17,970 nucleotides of DNA from Desulfobulbaceae bacterium (GCA_003557565.1 PWOG01000258.1:1-17970); one strand, 5' to 3'; counted from the stretch's first letter, positions 1 to 6,816 are shown. Notes: generated by a model not told the origin, from the sequence alone. Program-made: numbers and translations.

Positions 1-1251
1 CCGACTGTAATTGTCGCCGAGCTTGAAAATATGGCCCACCTCGACCCCGCGGGTCAGGGCCAGCTTGCCGTGGCAGCGCGGACACTGGTCGTCCTCGGTG
101 ACCATCCGGATATCACCGCGATAATCGGGGGTAAAGTCGCGGCCATGGTTGACGTTGACCAGGTGATGGTCGGCCTCGTTGGCGCCGGTGACAAAATTGA
201 CCAGGTTTTCCACCGCCGTGTCCATGAACACGGGAATTTTCAGGTCCACCGGCCCCAGGTACCCCGCCGGCGCGCCGGTCAGTTCGGCCACCCGGCTGTC
301 CTCGGCCAGTTCCACCTCCTGGGCGCCCAGCAGATTCTGCAGCTTCACCGGCTGGACCTCGTGGTCGCCGCGCACCAGCACCGCCACCGGCTTGCCGTCG
401 GCCAGGTAGATCATGGTCTTGACCAGGGTCTCGGTGGGGATCTGGAGAAATTCGCACACCGAGCTCACTGTTTTTTTACCCGGGGTGGACACCTTGTTCA
501 GGGGCAGCGGCGCCTCGTCTTGCGCCTCGGGGACCATGGCTGCGGCCTTTTCCAGGTTGGCGGCGTAATCGCAGTGCTGGCAGATCACCACCACGTCTTC
601 GCCGGTGGCGGCCAGCACCATGAATTCGTGGGAAAAGCTGCCGCCGATGGTGCCGGTGTCGGCCTCCACCGCCCGGAAGGCCAGGCCGCAGCGGGTGAAG
701 ATCCGGTGGTAGGCCTGGTGCATCCGGCGGTAGGTTTCGTCGGCCCCGGCCTCGTCGGCGTCAAAGCTGTAGCCGTCCTTCATGATGAACTCCCGGCCCC
801 GCATCAGGCCGAACCGGGGGCGGATCTCGTCGCGGAACTTGGTCTGGATCTGGTAGAGATTCAGCGGCAGCTGACGGTAGGAGTGGATGTTAATCCTCGC
901 CAGGTCGGTGATCACCTCCTCGTGGGTGGGCCCCAGGCAGGACTCCCGTTCGTGGCGATCTTTAAAACGCAGCAGCTCCGGGCCGTATTTTTCCCACCGG
1001 CCCGACTCCCGCCACAGGTCGGCGGGCTGCACCATGGGCAGCAGCACCTCCTGGGCCCCGGCCCGGTTCATCTCCTCGCGGATGATCTGTTCGACCTTGC
1101 GGATGGCGGCCAGCCCCAGGGGCAGGTAGGAGTACACCCCCGAAGTCAGTTTGCGGATAAAGCCGCCCCGCAGCAGGAGCTTATGGCTGACAACCTCGGC
1201 CTCGGCCGGGTCTTCCTTGAGGGTCGGCAGCAGCAGCTGGGAAAAACGCAT
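1..1251 (-). CDS. proS: Prolyl-tRNA synthetase, bacterial type with editing insert (C-terminus off window)
   Basis: The enzyme attaches proline to tRNA-Pro in the cytoplasm and hydrolyses mischarged Ala-tRNA-Pro. Translation of the minus strand from the ATG at 1249-1251 gives MRFSQLLLPTLKEDPAEAEV, a typical ProS start, and stays open for 417 codons to the window edge. The class II catalytic core follows, including LTSGVYSYLPLGL (about 35-47), GPTHEEVITDL and the motif 2 region RPRFGLMRGREFIMKDGYSF (about 140-160). Residues of about 220-390 correspond to the YbaK-like editing insertion, with SSVCEFLQIPTETLVKTMIY and the GANEADHHLVNVNHGRDF region. The frame re-enters the catalytic core at GVEVGHIFKLGDNYS. 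Full-length family members are about 570 aa, so roughly 155 residues (motif 3 and the anticodon-binding domain) are missing off the left end. It starts 13 nt after the ispG stop codon with an AAGGAT ribosome site, so the two are very likely co-transcribed. Confidence 0.97.
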   Translation of the reverse strand, partial: MRFSQLLLPTLKEDPAEAEVVSHKLLLRGGFIRKLTSGVYSYLPLGLAAIRKVEQIIREEMNRAGAQEVLLPMVQPADLWRESGRWEKYGPELLRFKDRHERESCLGPTHEEVITDLARINIHSYRQLPLNLYQIQTKFRDEIRPRFGLMRGREFIMKDGYSFDADEAGADETYRRMHQAYHRIFTRCGLAFRAVEADTGTIGGSFSHEFMVLAATGEDVVVICQHCDYAANLEKAAAMVPEAQDEAPLPLNKVSTPGKKTVSSVCEFLQIPTETLVKTMIYLADGKPVAVLVRGDHEVQPVKLQNLLGAQEVELAEDSRVAELTGAPAGYLGPVDLKIPVFMDTAVENLVNFVTGANEADHHLVNVNHGRDFTPDYRGDIRMVTEDDQCPRCHGKLALTRGVEVGHIFKLGDNYSR

Positions 1252-1264
1252 GATGGCAATCCTT

Positions 1265-2335
1265 TTATGGTTGGTGTTCCCGGGTCATCTGGTCTATTTC
1301 GTGCAGAAAGATTTCCAGTACCTGGTCTTCCGGCACTTTTTTAAATATTTTACCCTTTTTGAAGATAATGCCCACCCCGTTGCCGCCGGCCACGCCGATG
1401 TCGGCCTCCCGGGCCTCGCCGGGGCCGTTGACCACGCACCCCATGACGGCGATTTTAAGGGGGGTGGTGAGCTTCTGGATATGGCGTTCCACCTCCTCGG
1501 CCAGGCCGAAAAGATTGACCTGGCAGCGGCCGCAGGTGGGGCAGGAGATCAGCTCCGGGCCGCGGTTACGCAGGTGCAGGCTGCGCAGCAACTCATACCC
1601 CACCCGGATTTCCTCCACCGGGTCGCGGGTCAGGGAGATCCGGAAGGTGTCGCCGATTCCTTCATAAAGCAAAATCCCCAGGGCCACACTGGACTTGACC
1701 GTGCCGGCGATCAGTCCCCCGGCCTCGGTGACCCCCAGGTGCAGGGGGTAGTCGCAGGCGGCGCTCAGCTGCCGGTAGGCCTCGACGGTGGTCAGGGCGT
1801 CGGAGGATTTCAGGGAGATTTTGATTTCATAAAACCCCAGGCGCTCCAGCTTTGCCACATTGCGCAGGGCGCTTTCCGCCAGGGCGGCGGGGGTGGGGTG
1901 GCCGTATCGGGCCAGAATGTCCTTTTCCAGCGAGCCGGCGTTGACCCCCACCCTGATCGCCACCCCATGAGCGCTGGCGGCCTCGGCCACCCGGGCCAGT
2001 TTGGCCTCCCCGCCGAGATTGCCCGGATTGATCCGGATGCCCTGGGCGCCGTGCTCCATGGCGGCGATGGCCAGACGGTGGTCGAAATGGATGTCGGCGA
2101 TCAGGGGAATACTTATCCGCTCCCGGATCGCCCGGATGGCTCGGGCCGCCTCCAGATCCAGCACCGCCACCCGGATGATCTCGCAGCCGGCCTCTTCCAG
2201 CCGCCGGATCTGCTCCACGGTGGCCGCCACGTCCCGGGTGTCGGTGTTGGTCATGGACTGCACCACCACCGGGGCCCCGCCGCCCACGGCCACCGGCCCC
2301 ACCTGTATCTGCCTGGTATTCTTCCTGGTTTGCAT
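1265..2335 (-). CDS. ispG: 4-hydroxy-3-methylbut-2-en-1-yl diphosphate synthase
   Basis: This is the 4Fe-4S enzyme of the MEP isoprenoid pathway that reductively converts ME-cPP to HMBPP (IspG/GcpE). The protein is 356 aa, the size of the short bacterial form without the plant-type insert. An N-terminal TIM barrel carries VVQSMTNTDTRD (24-35), ADIHFDH (80-86), RINPGNLGG (101-109), GVNAGSLE (130-137), EIKISLKSSD (170-179) and HLGVTEAG (199-206). The C-terminal cluster domain has the three iron ligands C265 and C268 (CPTCGRC) and C300, plus the conserved E307 in CVVNGPGE. The ATG is preceded by AAAGAGG. It is the first gene of the ispG-proS pair; the same adjacency is common in related deltaproteobacterial genomes. 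No frameshift or missing active-site residue is seen. Confidence 0.97.
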   Translation of the reverse strand: MQTRKNTRQIQVGPVAVGGGAPVVVQSMTNTDTRDVAATVEQIRRLEEAGCEIIRVAVLDLEAARAIRAIRERISIPLIADIHFDHRLAIAAMEHGAQGIRINPGNLGGEAKLARVAEAASAHGVAIRVGVNAGSLEKDILARYGHPTPAALAESALRNVAKLERLGFYEIKISLKSSDALTTVEAYRQLSAACDYPLHLGVTEAGGLIAGTVKSSVALGILLYEGIGDTFRISLTRDPVEEIRVGYELLRSLHLRNRGPELISCPTCGRCQVNLFGLAEEVERHIQKLTTPLKIAVMGCVVNGPGEAREADIGVAGGNGVGIIFKKGKIFKKVPEDQVLEIFLHEIDQMTREHQP

Positions 2336-2533
2336 AACCTCTTTATTATACCTGTAAACATGGAAAATGCACCCCGAAAGCCCCGGTCGGTCAGGAATAC
2401 GTTTAGGTCATTGGTTTTGGCACCGGCGTGGGGTCGTGGGGCCCGGTGGCGGCTCCGCTGGAGCGCGGCGTCCTGGCAGGAGGTGATTTTTGTTTGACAA
2501 AGCTTGCCGGCCTGGGGCAATGTTTCGGTAAAG

Positions 2534-2642
2534 GTAACCGTTCAGCAGCACCGCATCTTCGGACGATCAGCCAGGCTTTTAGTACCCTGGGTACGCGGCG
2601 CCTGGCTGATCGTCCGAACCTGCGGCACTGCTGGACGGTTAC
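2534..2642 (-). repeat. 109-nt palindromic repeat, copy A (intergenic, inverted orientation, divergent subtype)
   Basis: Two 43-nt arms (2534-2576 and 2600-2642) are inverted repeats matching at 38 of 43 positions. The inner 19 bp (2558-2576 with 2600-2618) pair perfectly. The 23-nt loop contains a further hairpin GTACC-CTG-GGTAC. Arms begin and end with GTAACC/GGTTAC. Its length equals that of the cores of the copies in queA and pepN. Aligned in reverse complement with those copies it shares the 11-mer AAGATGCGGTG, a GCCGCAGGTT block, a central GTAC hairpin and GTAA termini, so I place it in the same family as a divergent subtype. It has no 3' U-run, so it is not a normal terminator for either neighbouring gene. 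Confidence 0.85.
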
Positions 2643-2728
2643 GGCCCGTTAAATCAACAGGTTGCTGGCCCTGGTCAGCGGTTACCAAGTAAAGACAAAA
2701 GACAGCCGCAGTAATTAATAGTTTAAGA

Positions 2729-2752
2729 TATAATTCCTCTCCCAAAAGGTGG
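2729..2752 (+). promoter_or_regulatory. Ferritin promoter -10 and ribosome binding site
   Basis: A perfect TATAAT lies at 2729-2734 in an AT-rich stretch, followed by AAGGTGG at 2746-2752, four bases before the ATG. No good -35 hexamer sits at the usual distance (about CCGCAG), suggesting either an activator-dependent promoter or a different start site. Predicted transcription start is near 2741, giving a very short leader. Confidence 0.5.
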
Positions 2753-2756
2753 CAAC

Positions 2757-3257
2757 ATGATCAGTGAGAAAATGGAGACAGCCCTTAACCAGCAGGTCAA
2801 TGCCGAACTTTACTCTTCCTACCTCTATCTTTCGATGTCTTCCTATTTCAGCGAGCTCAACCTGAGCGGTTGCGCTCACTGGATGCGCCTCCAGGCCCAA
2901 GAAGAATTGAGTCATGCGCTGAAAATCTACGATTACCTCAATGAGCGGGGCGGGCGTGCCCAGCTTGGCGCCATCGAGGCTCCGCCACAAAAGTGGGATT
3001 CCCCCGTCGAGGTTTTTGAAAGCGTGGTGTGCCATGAACAGAAAGTAACCGGCTTGATCAATCAGCTGGTTGATCTGGCGATCGGTGAAAAGGATCATGC
3101 CTCCAATAACTTCCTGCAGTGGTTCGTGGCCGAGCAGGTGGAAGAGGAAGCCAGTGCCAATGAGGTGTTGCAGAAAATCCGACTGGCAGCCAAAGAGGGC
3201 GGCCTTTTTATCCTGGATCAGGAATTGGCCAAGCGGGTCCTGACCCCGGCTGCTTAG
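2757..3257 (+). CDS. ftnA: Bacterial non-haem ferritin (FtnA type)
   Basis: This is an iron-storage protein that oxidises Fe(II) at a di-iron centre and stores it as ferric mineral in a 24-mer cytoplasmic shell. The 166-aa length is normal for FtnA. Ferroxidase ligands fall at the positions of the E. coli protein: E17 (NAELYSSYLYLS), E50 and H53 (QEELSHALKIYDYL), E94 (VCHEQ), and Q127 with E130 (AEQVEEE). There is no haem-ligating Met of the bacterioferritin kind, and the sequence pattern is FtnA rather than Dps. The ATG is supported by AAGGTGG four bases upstream. It has its own putative -10 box and a terminator just downstream, so it is probably monocistronic. The upstream palindromic repeat copy A lies about 90 bp before the -10 box. 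Confidence 0.96.
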   Translation: MISEKMETALNQQVNAELYSSYLYLSMSSYFSELNLSGCAHWMRLQAQEELSHALKIYDYLNERGGRAQLGAIEAPPQKWDSPVEVFESVVCHEQKVTGLINQLVDLAIGEKDHASNNFLQWFVAEQVEEEASANEVLQKIRLAAKEGGLFILDQELAKRVLTPAA

Positions 3258-3264
3258 CAGGACA

Positions 3265-3290
3265 GAGACGGCGATGCCGTTTCTTTCTTT
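3265..3290 (+). terminator. Rho-independent terminator after the ferritin gene
   Basis: GAGACGGC (3265-3272), loop GAT, GCCGTTTC (3276-3283) form an 8-bp stem with one G-U pair, running into TTTCTTTCTTT. It begins eight bases after the ferritin stop codon. Confidence 0.75.
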
Positions 3291-3310
3291 GGTGTAGCGC
3301 CAGGCTTTGT

Positions 3311-3339
3311 TTGCAGCCCGGCCAGGCTTCGGGTATAGT
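3311..3339 (+). promoter_or_regulatory. Candidate sigma-70 promoter for the DUF2065-queA pair
   Basis: TTGCAG (3311-3316), a 17-nt spacer and TATAGT (3334-3339) lie 71 nt before the DUF2065 start codon. The -10 matches the consensus at five of six positions and the -35 at three. A small hairpin AGGCG-GATGT-CGCCT (3350-3364) lies in the predicted leader. No preQ1 riboswitch-like fold is seen. Confidence 0.45.
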
Positions 3340-3410
3340 GCCGCCGCTCAGGCGGATGTCGCCTTTATCATGTTTCTATCGTTATCCCGGCGTTACCCCG
3401 GAGCCTGACC

Positions 3411-3608
3411 ATGGAATTTCTGCTCACCCTGATCGGCCTGATCCTGATCATCGAAGGACTGTTTTACGCGGCCTTTCCCGAAGCCATGAAGCGCTTGATG
3501 GCCCAGGTGCAGGAACTGCCGCCGGTGGTTTTACGCAAATTCGGCCTGGTGGCCATGGGGTTGGGTTTTTTTCTCTGTTACTTGACCCAGCGCACCAATT
3601 TATTCTAG
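3411..3608 (+). CDS. DUF2065 family small membrane protein (YjeT-like)
   Basis: The 65-aa protein has two predicted membrane segments: residues of about 2-22 (LLTLIGLILIIEGLFYAAF) and 44-60 (FGLVAMGLGFFLCYL). Between them is a short charged loop with the family-typical 'FPEAMKRLMAQV' and 'LPPVVLRKFGL' pattern. Length and motif order fit DUF2065, a family of unknown function represented by E. coli YjeT. The ATG has GGAG seven bases upstream. Its stop codon lies 15 nt before the queA start, so it is probably co-transcribed with queA from the promoter at 3311-3339. The family assignment is confident; the role is not known. Confidence 0.88.
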   Translation: MEFLLTLIGLILIIEGLFYAAFPEAMKRLMAQVQELPPVVLRKFGLVAMGLGFFLCYLTQRTNLF

Positions 3609-3623
3609 ATCGGGAAACCAGTT

Positions 3624-4991
3624 GTGGCTGCTTTTGCCCTGGATGATTACGATTACCACCTGCCGCCGGAGCTGATTGCCCAGCAACCGGCTCCCCGGCG
3701 TGATGCCTCTCGCCTGCTGGTCTGCGATGGCCGCCATGATTTTGCCCTGGCCGACCGCCGATTCCCTGGCGTGCTCGATCTGCTGGCCCCCGGCGACCTG
3801 CTGGTTTTCAACGACACCCGGGTTTTTCCCGCCCGTTTGCCGGGGCGCAAGGAAAGCGGCGGCAGGATCGAGCTGCTGCTGCTGGAATATCCCCAACCGG
3901 CGGGCCCGTCGGCCGCCGGTTCAACTGCCCCCGCCGAAGAGGGAAGGGGCACCGCTGTATCTGATCACGGGGTCAACGGGGTAAGCGGTCACGGGGTGCC
4001 ACAGGTGGCGGCAAGCGAGACGGCGATGCCTGCCTCGGTGCTTGAGCCGGCTCGATCGCCGCAAGATGCGGTGCCCCGTGATCGCTTACGCGCCGCCGAC
4101 TCGGCCGGGGCGAGGGTGTTCAGTGAACCCTGCCGGGGGTTGCTGAAAAGCTCCAAAGGACCCAGGGTGGGTGGCTGGCTGTATTTTGGCCCCGATTTTC
4201 GGGCCGAAGTACTGACGGTGGAGGAGGGGGGCAAGGTCCGGGTGCGCCTGGAACTGGATGCCCCGGGCGGGACGACGGACCCGGTCACCAATCACCGGGT
4301 TTGTCCCGTAAGCGATCAAGGCGTCTCGGATATTTCCGCCGGCGCCGACCCGGCCGCTTGGCTTGCCGACGCCCTGGCCCGTTATGGCCGGATGCCCTTG
4401 CCGCCCTATATCAAACGCAATGAGGAAAACGAAGAAGACCGCCGGCGGTATCAGACCGTGTACGCCCAGGCCCCCGGGGCGGTGGCGGCACCCACCGCCG
4501 GGCTGCACTTTACCGATGAACTGCTTGCCCAAATCAAGGAAAAGGGGGTGGGGCTGGCCCGGATTACTCTCCATGTCGGCTATGGCACTTTCGCGCCGGT
4601 GCGCAGTCAGGACATCCGCGAGCATGATATCCATGCCGAGGATTACCGAGTAAGCCGGGAAAGCGCCGAGCTGATCAACCGGACCAGGGCCGCCGGCGGC
4701 AGGATCTGGGCGGTGGGCACCACCTCGGTGCGGACCCTGGAGGCCGCCGCCGACCAGGATGGTTGGGTCAGCCCGGGCGGCGGCAGTTGCCGACTCTATA
4801 TCTACCCCGGCTACTCGTTCAAGGTGGTGGACAACCTGCTAACCAACTTCCACCTGCCGCGTTCATCACTGCTTTTTCTGGTCAGCGCCCTGGCCGGCCG
4901 GGAAAATATCCTCAGGGCTTACGCCCATGCCGTGGAGCAACGCTATCGCTTCTTCAGTTACGGCGACGCCATGGCCATTATCAGGCGCTGA
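3624..4991 (+). CDS. queA: S-adenosylmethionine:tRNA ribosyltransferase-isomerase with repeat-derived insertions
   Basis: QueA transfers and isomerises the ribosyl moiety of SAM onto preQ1 in tRNA, making epoxyqueuosine, the penultimate step of queuosine synthesis. Family motifs are intact: DYHLPPELIAQQPAPRRDAS near the N-terminus, FNDTRVFPARL, SGGRIELLLLE, LKSSKGPRVGG, YGRMPLPPYIKR, YAQAPGAVAAPTAGLHFT, HVGYGTFAPV, VGTTSVRTLE and TNFHLPRSSLLFLVSA. The start is GTG; no better in-frame start exists. The protein is 455 aa versus about 340-360 normally. The excess lies in two places in the small beta-barrel domain. One is about 70 residues between the SGGRIELLL strand and LKSSKGPRVGG, of which residues 113-155 are the palindromic-repeat cassette. 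The other is about 25 residues just before ADALARYGRMPLPPY. Both keep the frame open, so the enzyme is probably active, but that is inference. Confidence 0.95.
   Translation: MAAFALDDYDYHLPPELIAQQPAPRRDASRLLVCDGRHDFALADRRFPGVLDLLAPGDLLVFNDTRVFPARLPGRKESGGRIELLLLEYPQPAGPSAAGSTAPAEEGRGTAVSDHGVNGVSGHGVPQVAASETAMPASVLEPARSPQDAVPRDRLRAADSAGARVFSEPCRGLLKSSKGPRVGGWLYFGPDFRAEVLTVEEGGKVRVRLELDAPGGTTDPVTNHRVCPVSDQGVSDISAGADPAAWLADALARYGRMPLPPYIKRNEENEEDRRRYQTVYAQAPGAVAAPTAGLHFTDELLAQIKEKGVGLARITLHVGYGTFAPVRSQDIREHDIHAEDYRVSRESAELINRTRAAGGRIWAVGTTSVRTLEAAADQDGWVSPGGGSCRLYIYPGYSFKVVDNLLTNFHLPRSSLLFLVSALAGRENILRAYAHAVEQRYRFFSYGDAMAIIRR
3961..4089 (+). repeat. Palindromic repeat, copy B, inserted in frame in queA
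   Basis: The core at 3981-4089 is 109 nt. Left arm GTAAGCGGTCACGGGGTGCC (3981-4000) and right arm GGTGCCCCGTGATCGCTTAC (4070-4089) are inverted repeats at 17 of 20 positions. An inner stem CGGCGAT (4021-4027) pairs with ATCGCCG (4055-4061). It is preceded by CTGATCACGGGGTC (3961-3974), a partial direct repeat of the left arm. The last 46 bases match the pepN copy at 43 positions. Translated in the queA frame it gives SDHGVNGVSGHGVPQV (residues 113-128), a variable middle, then EPARSPQDAVPRDRL (141-155). Confidence 0.93.
4281..4331 (+). repeat. Degenerate partial repeat, copy B', in queA
   Basis: CCCGTAAGCGATCAAGGCGTC (from 4305), preceded by GGTCACCAATCACCGGG (from 4283), resembles only the left arm and its upstream direct repeats. 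The peptide VTNHRVCPVSDQGV matches VSDHGVNGVSGHGV of copy B at 7 of 14 positions in the same frame. CCCGGT/ACCGGG forms a short hairpin here. No right arm is recognisable. Either this is a decayed copy or a fragment duplicated from copy B about 300 bp upstream. Confidence 0.55.
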
Positions 4992-5069
4992 TTTAAACAG
5001 TAACCAGTGGACGGGGCAGCGAAAACCGGCAACCGTCATCCGGTGATTAAATAAATCAGGAGGAACAGC

Positions 5070-5155
5070 CGGGAGAGGCGGGCAAGGGACCTGGCCTTAT
5101 CGCACTTTTGTGCCGGCTGGTCCGCTTGCCCTGAAGATGCGGTGTTGTTAACGGA
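5070..5155 (+). repeat. Degenerate palindromic repeat, copy C, between queA and the FmdB gene
   Basis: GAAGATGCGGTG (5133-5144) is identical to the reverse complement of 2549-2560 in copy A, and the following TTGTTAACGG parallels copy A's CTGCTGAACGG. Inside it, GGGCAAGGGACC (5080-5091) pairs with GGTCCGCTTGCCC (5119-5131) with one bulge, and an apical GCAC-TTTT-GTGC hairpin (5102-5113) matches the apical GTAC hairpins of copies A and E in position. The left outer arm is not recognisable, so the left boundary is uncertain. It sits between two convergent genes and might act as a bidirectional terminator, though there is no clean T-run next to the stem. Confidence 0.55.
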
Positions 5156-5164
5156 ATATTTTTA

Positions 5165-5425
5165 TCAGCCGCAGGCGGTACTGCAGGCGGGAGCCGAAGA
5201 AGAGGCGCATTCGCCGGCGGCGGCGCAGCTTTTGCCGTTGTCGCCGGTGCTGGCGTAGCCGTCGGCGTACCAGCCGCCGCCTTTAAGCTGGAAAGTGCTC
5301 TGGGAGATGATCTTGCACAACTCCCCGCCGCATCTTGTACAGGTGGTCAGCGGCGCCTCGGTGATACTTTGCCTGGTTTCGGTTGTTTTTTGACAGGACT
5401 GACATTCGTACTCGTAGATTGGCAT
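5165..5425 (-). CDS. FmdB-family zinc ribbon protein
   Basis: The 86-aa protein begins MPIYEYECQSC, the hallmark of the FmdB/CxxC_CxxC_SSSS putative regulatory family (named after a gene linked to formamidase/acetamidase regulation). C8-X2-C11 and C29-X2-C32 form the predicted zinc ribbon, followed by GGGWYADGY (49-57). The C-terminal tail is Cys- and Ser-rich (C67, C73, C81, C85). The ATG at 5423-5425 is chosen because the family always starts here and AAAGGAG lies seven bases upstream; the frame is open further upstream without similar support. It is transcribed alone and converges on queA. Molecular function is not established for the family. Confidence 0.93.
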   Translation of the reverse strand: MPIYEYECQSCQKTTETRQSITEAPLTTCTRCGGELCKIISQSTFQLKGGGWYADGYASTGDNGKSCAAAGECASSSAPACSTACG

Positions 5426-5631
5426 GTCGACAACTCCTTTATTTGGACAGTGCTTTTTTGTCTTTGAGGCACCCCGGTCCGACGATGAATTTGGGGATGA
5501 CTGCGACAAAAAAATCAGTTAAATATTATGCGCTTGCTTGGTTTTTGGGATTTTCGGTAAAAACAGGATGTTAAAAGCTTTCCGGCCAATACTTTAATGC
5601 CGCCGGAGCGATCTGTCAATGTGAGCCTGGG

Positions 5632-6816
5632 ATGAATTTTAAAAAAGTCCATGATTCCGGTAGCCTTGTATCAGCGGCAGGGTGCCGCCCCAAGCGCCGC
5701 TTTCATCGGCGCCTGCCCGGTTTGAGAGCCGGGGTGTTGGTTGCCGTTTGCGCCGTGGTGCTGCTGTTGATCAGCCCTTCCGGGGTGCGGGCCGGGCTTT
5801 TTCCGGTCTATGATGAGATCAAACCCAATGTCGCGTTCTGGAAGGATATTTTTAGCCGCTATCCATCCACCCAGGGTGTGCTTCATGACCGTCATGAGCT
5901 TGATCTCGTCTACACCGTGTTGGATGTGGAGAAGCCCGGAAGCGAAGCCGCCCGCCAACGCAACTGGCTCAGGATCAACGCCGCCCGGGCGGGAATCCGG
6001 GATACCCTGCATCATTTGGCGGACGGCAAAGCGCCCCGCAATGACAGGGAAAAGCAAATACAGGACCTGTTCGGTCCCCGCCCGGTGCCGGATCGATTGC
6101 GGCAGGCGGCGGAGAATATCCGTTTTCAGCGGGGTCTTAAAGATCGTTTTCGCCGGGGGGTGATCCGTTCCGGGGCCTTTCTCGGACAGATCAAGGAAAT
6201 CCTGCGCCAGTATGAGTTGCCGGAAGACCTGGCCTATCTGCCCCACGTGGAGTCTTCATTCAAATATGAAGCCAATTCCCACCTGGGCGCAGCGGGGATC
6301 TGGCAGTTCATGCCGGCCACCGGGCGCGATTACATGACCATCAATTACGTGCTGGATGAACGGCGGGATCCCATTCGGGCCACCCACGCCGCCGCCCGTC
6401 TCCTCAAGGAAAATTACCGGCGTCTGGGTACCTGGCCCCTGGCCATCACCGCCTATAATCACGGGGCCGGCGGCATGCTCCGGGCCCGCGACCAGCATGG
6501 TGATTATCCCATGATCTTTTTGTATTATACCGGCAGCCGTTTCGGCTTCGCCTCCCGCAACTTCTATTCTGAGTTCCTGGCCGCCCGGGAAGTGGCCAAG
6601 AACGCCGAAAAGTATTTTGGGCCCCTGGAGCTTGATCCCGAGTGGGGCGGTCATGAAATAGTCCTCAGCGATTACGTCCCGCTGGCGCATCTGGCCGCCC
6701 ATCTGGGGCTTGATGTCGACACCCTGCACCGCTATAACCAGGGTTTGCGGGCACCGGTACTGCGTGGCGAAGAAAATGTGCCCAAGGGTTACCGCCTGCG
6801 AATCCCGGTGAATTAG
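5632..6816 (+). CDS. Membrane-associated lytic murein transglycosylase (MltD-like, SLT domain)
   Basis: This is a predicted periplasmic enzyme that cleaves glycan strands of peptidoglycan to give 1,6-anhydromuramyl products. The 394-aa protein has a basic N-terminus and a hydrophobic segment at about 33-49, with VRA-G (52-55) as a possible signal peptidase site. An all-helical region follows, then the SLT domain. ELPEDLAYLPHVESSF places the catalytic Glu at E207, then AAGIWQFMPATGRDY and the conserved ITAYNHGAGGM. The C-terminal 60 residues (LSDYVPLAHLAAHLGLDVDT onward to the end) resemble a single divergent LysM-like wall-binding module, as in family 1D enzymes. The only good ATG lacks a strong ribosome site (GAGCCTGGG). 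The upstream 200 nt are AT-rich and unlike the neighbouring coding DNA. The specific symbol mltD is plausible but not certain. Confidence 0.9.
   Translation: MNFKKVHDSGSLVSAAGCRPKRRFHRRLPGLRAGVLVAVCAVVLLLISPSGVRAGLFPVYDEIKPNVAFWKDIFSRYPSTQGVLHDRHELDLVYTVLDVEKPGSEAARQRNWLRINAARAGIRDTLHHLADGKAPRNDREKQIQDLFGPRPVPDRLRQAAENIRFQRGLKDRFRRGVIRSGAFLGQIKEILRQYELPEDLAYLPHVESSFKYEANSHLGAAGIWQFMPATGRDYMTINYVLDERRDPIRATHAAARLLKENYRRLGTWPLAITAYNHGAGGMLRARDQHGDYPMIFLYYTGSRFGFASRNFYSEFLAAREVAKNAEKYFGPLELDPEWGGHEIVLSDYVPLAHLAAHLGLDVDTLHRYNQGLRAPVLRGEENVPKGYRLRIPVN

Larger units (their letters stand above)
2336..2756. other. Intergenic region between divergent ispG and ferritin genes
   Basis: This is a 421-nt gap without a convincing gene. 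It holds the 109-nt palindromic repeat at 2534-2642 and, beyond it, an AT-rich ferritin promoter region (2700-2745). The part nearest ispG (2336-2530) is GC-rich and I see no clear operator in it. Short open frames here read through the palindrome on either strand and have no ribosome sites of note. Confidence 0.7.

Noticed and set aside
31..1344. 437-codon open frame on the plus strand over proS
   Set aside because: It is the antisense of proS and the 3' end of ispG; composition (His, Gln, Gly, Val) is typical of a high-GC shadow.
2345..2350. TATAAT on the minus strand nine bases before the ispG ATG
   Set aside because: Transcription would start at or inside the ribosome site or start codon, and there is no matching -35; the ATG is instead supported by AAAGAGG. 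The hexamer is probably chance.
1151..2497. 448-codon plus-strand open frame over ispG
   Set aside because: It is antisense to an intact ispG with all cluster ligands, and no domain is recognisable in it.
3340..3410. preQ1 riboswitch before the DUF2065-queA genes
   Set aside because: The leader has only a small 5-bp hairpin and none of the preQ1-I loop or A-rich tail pattern.
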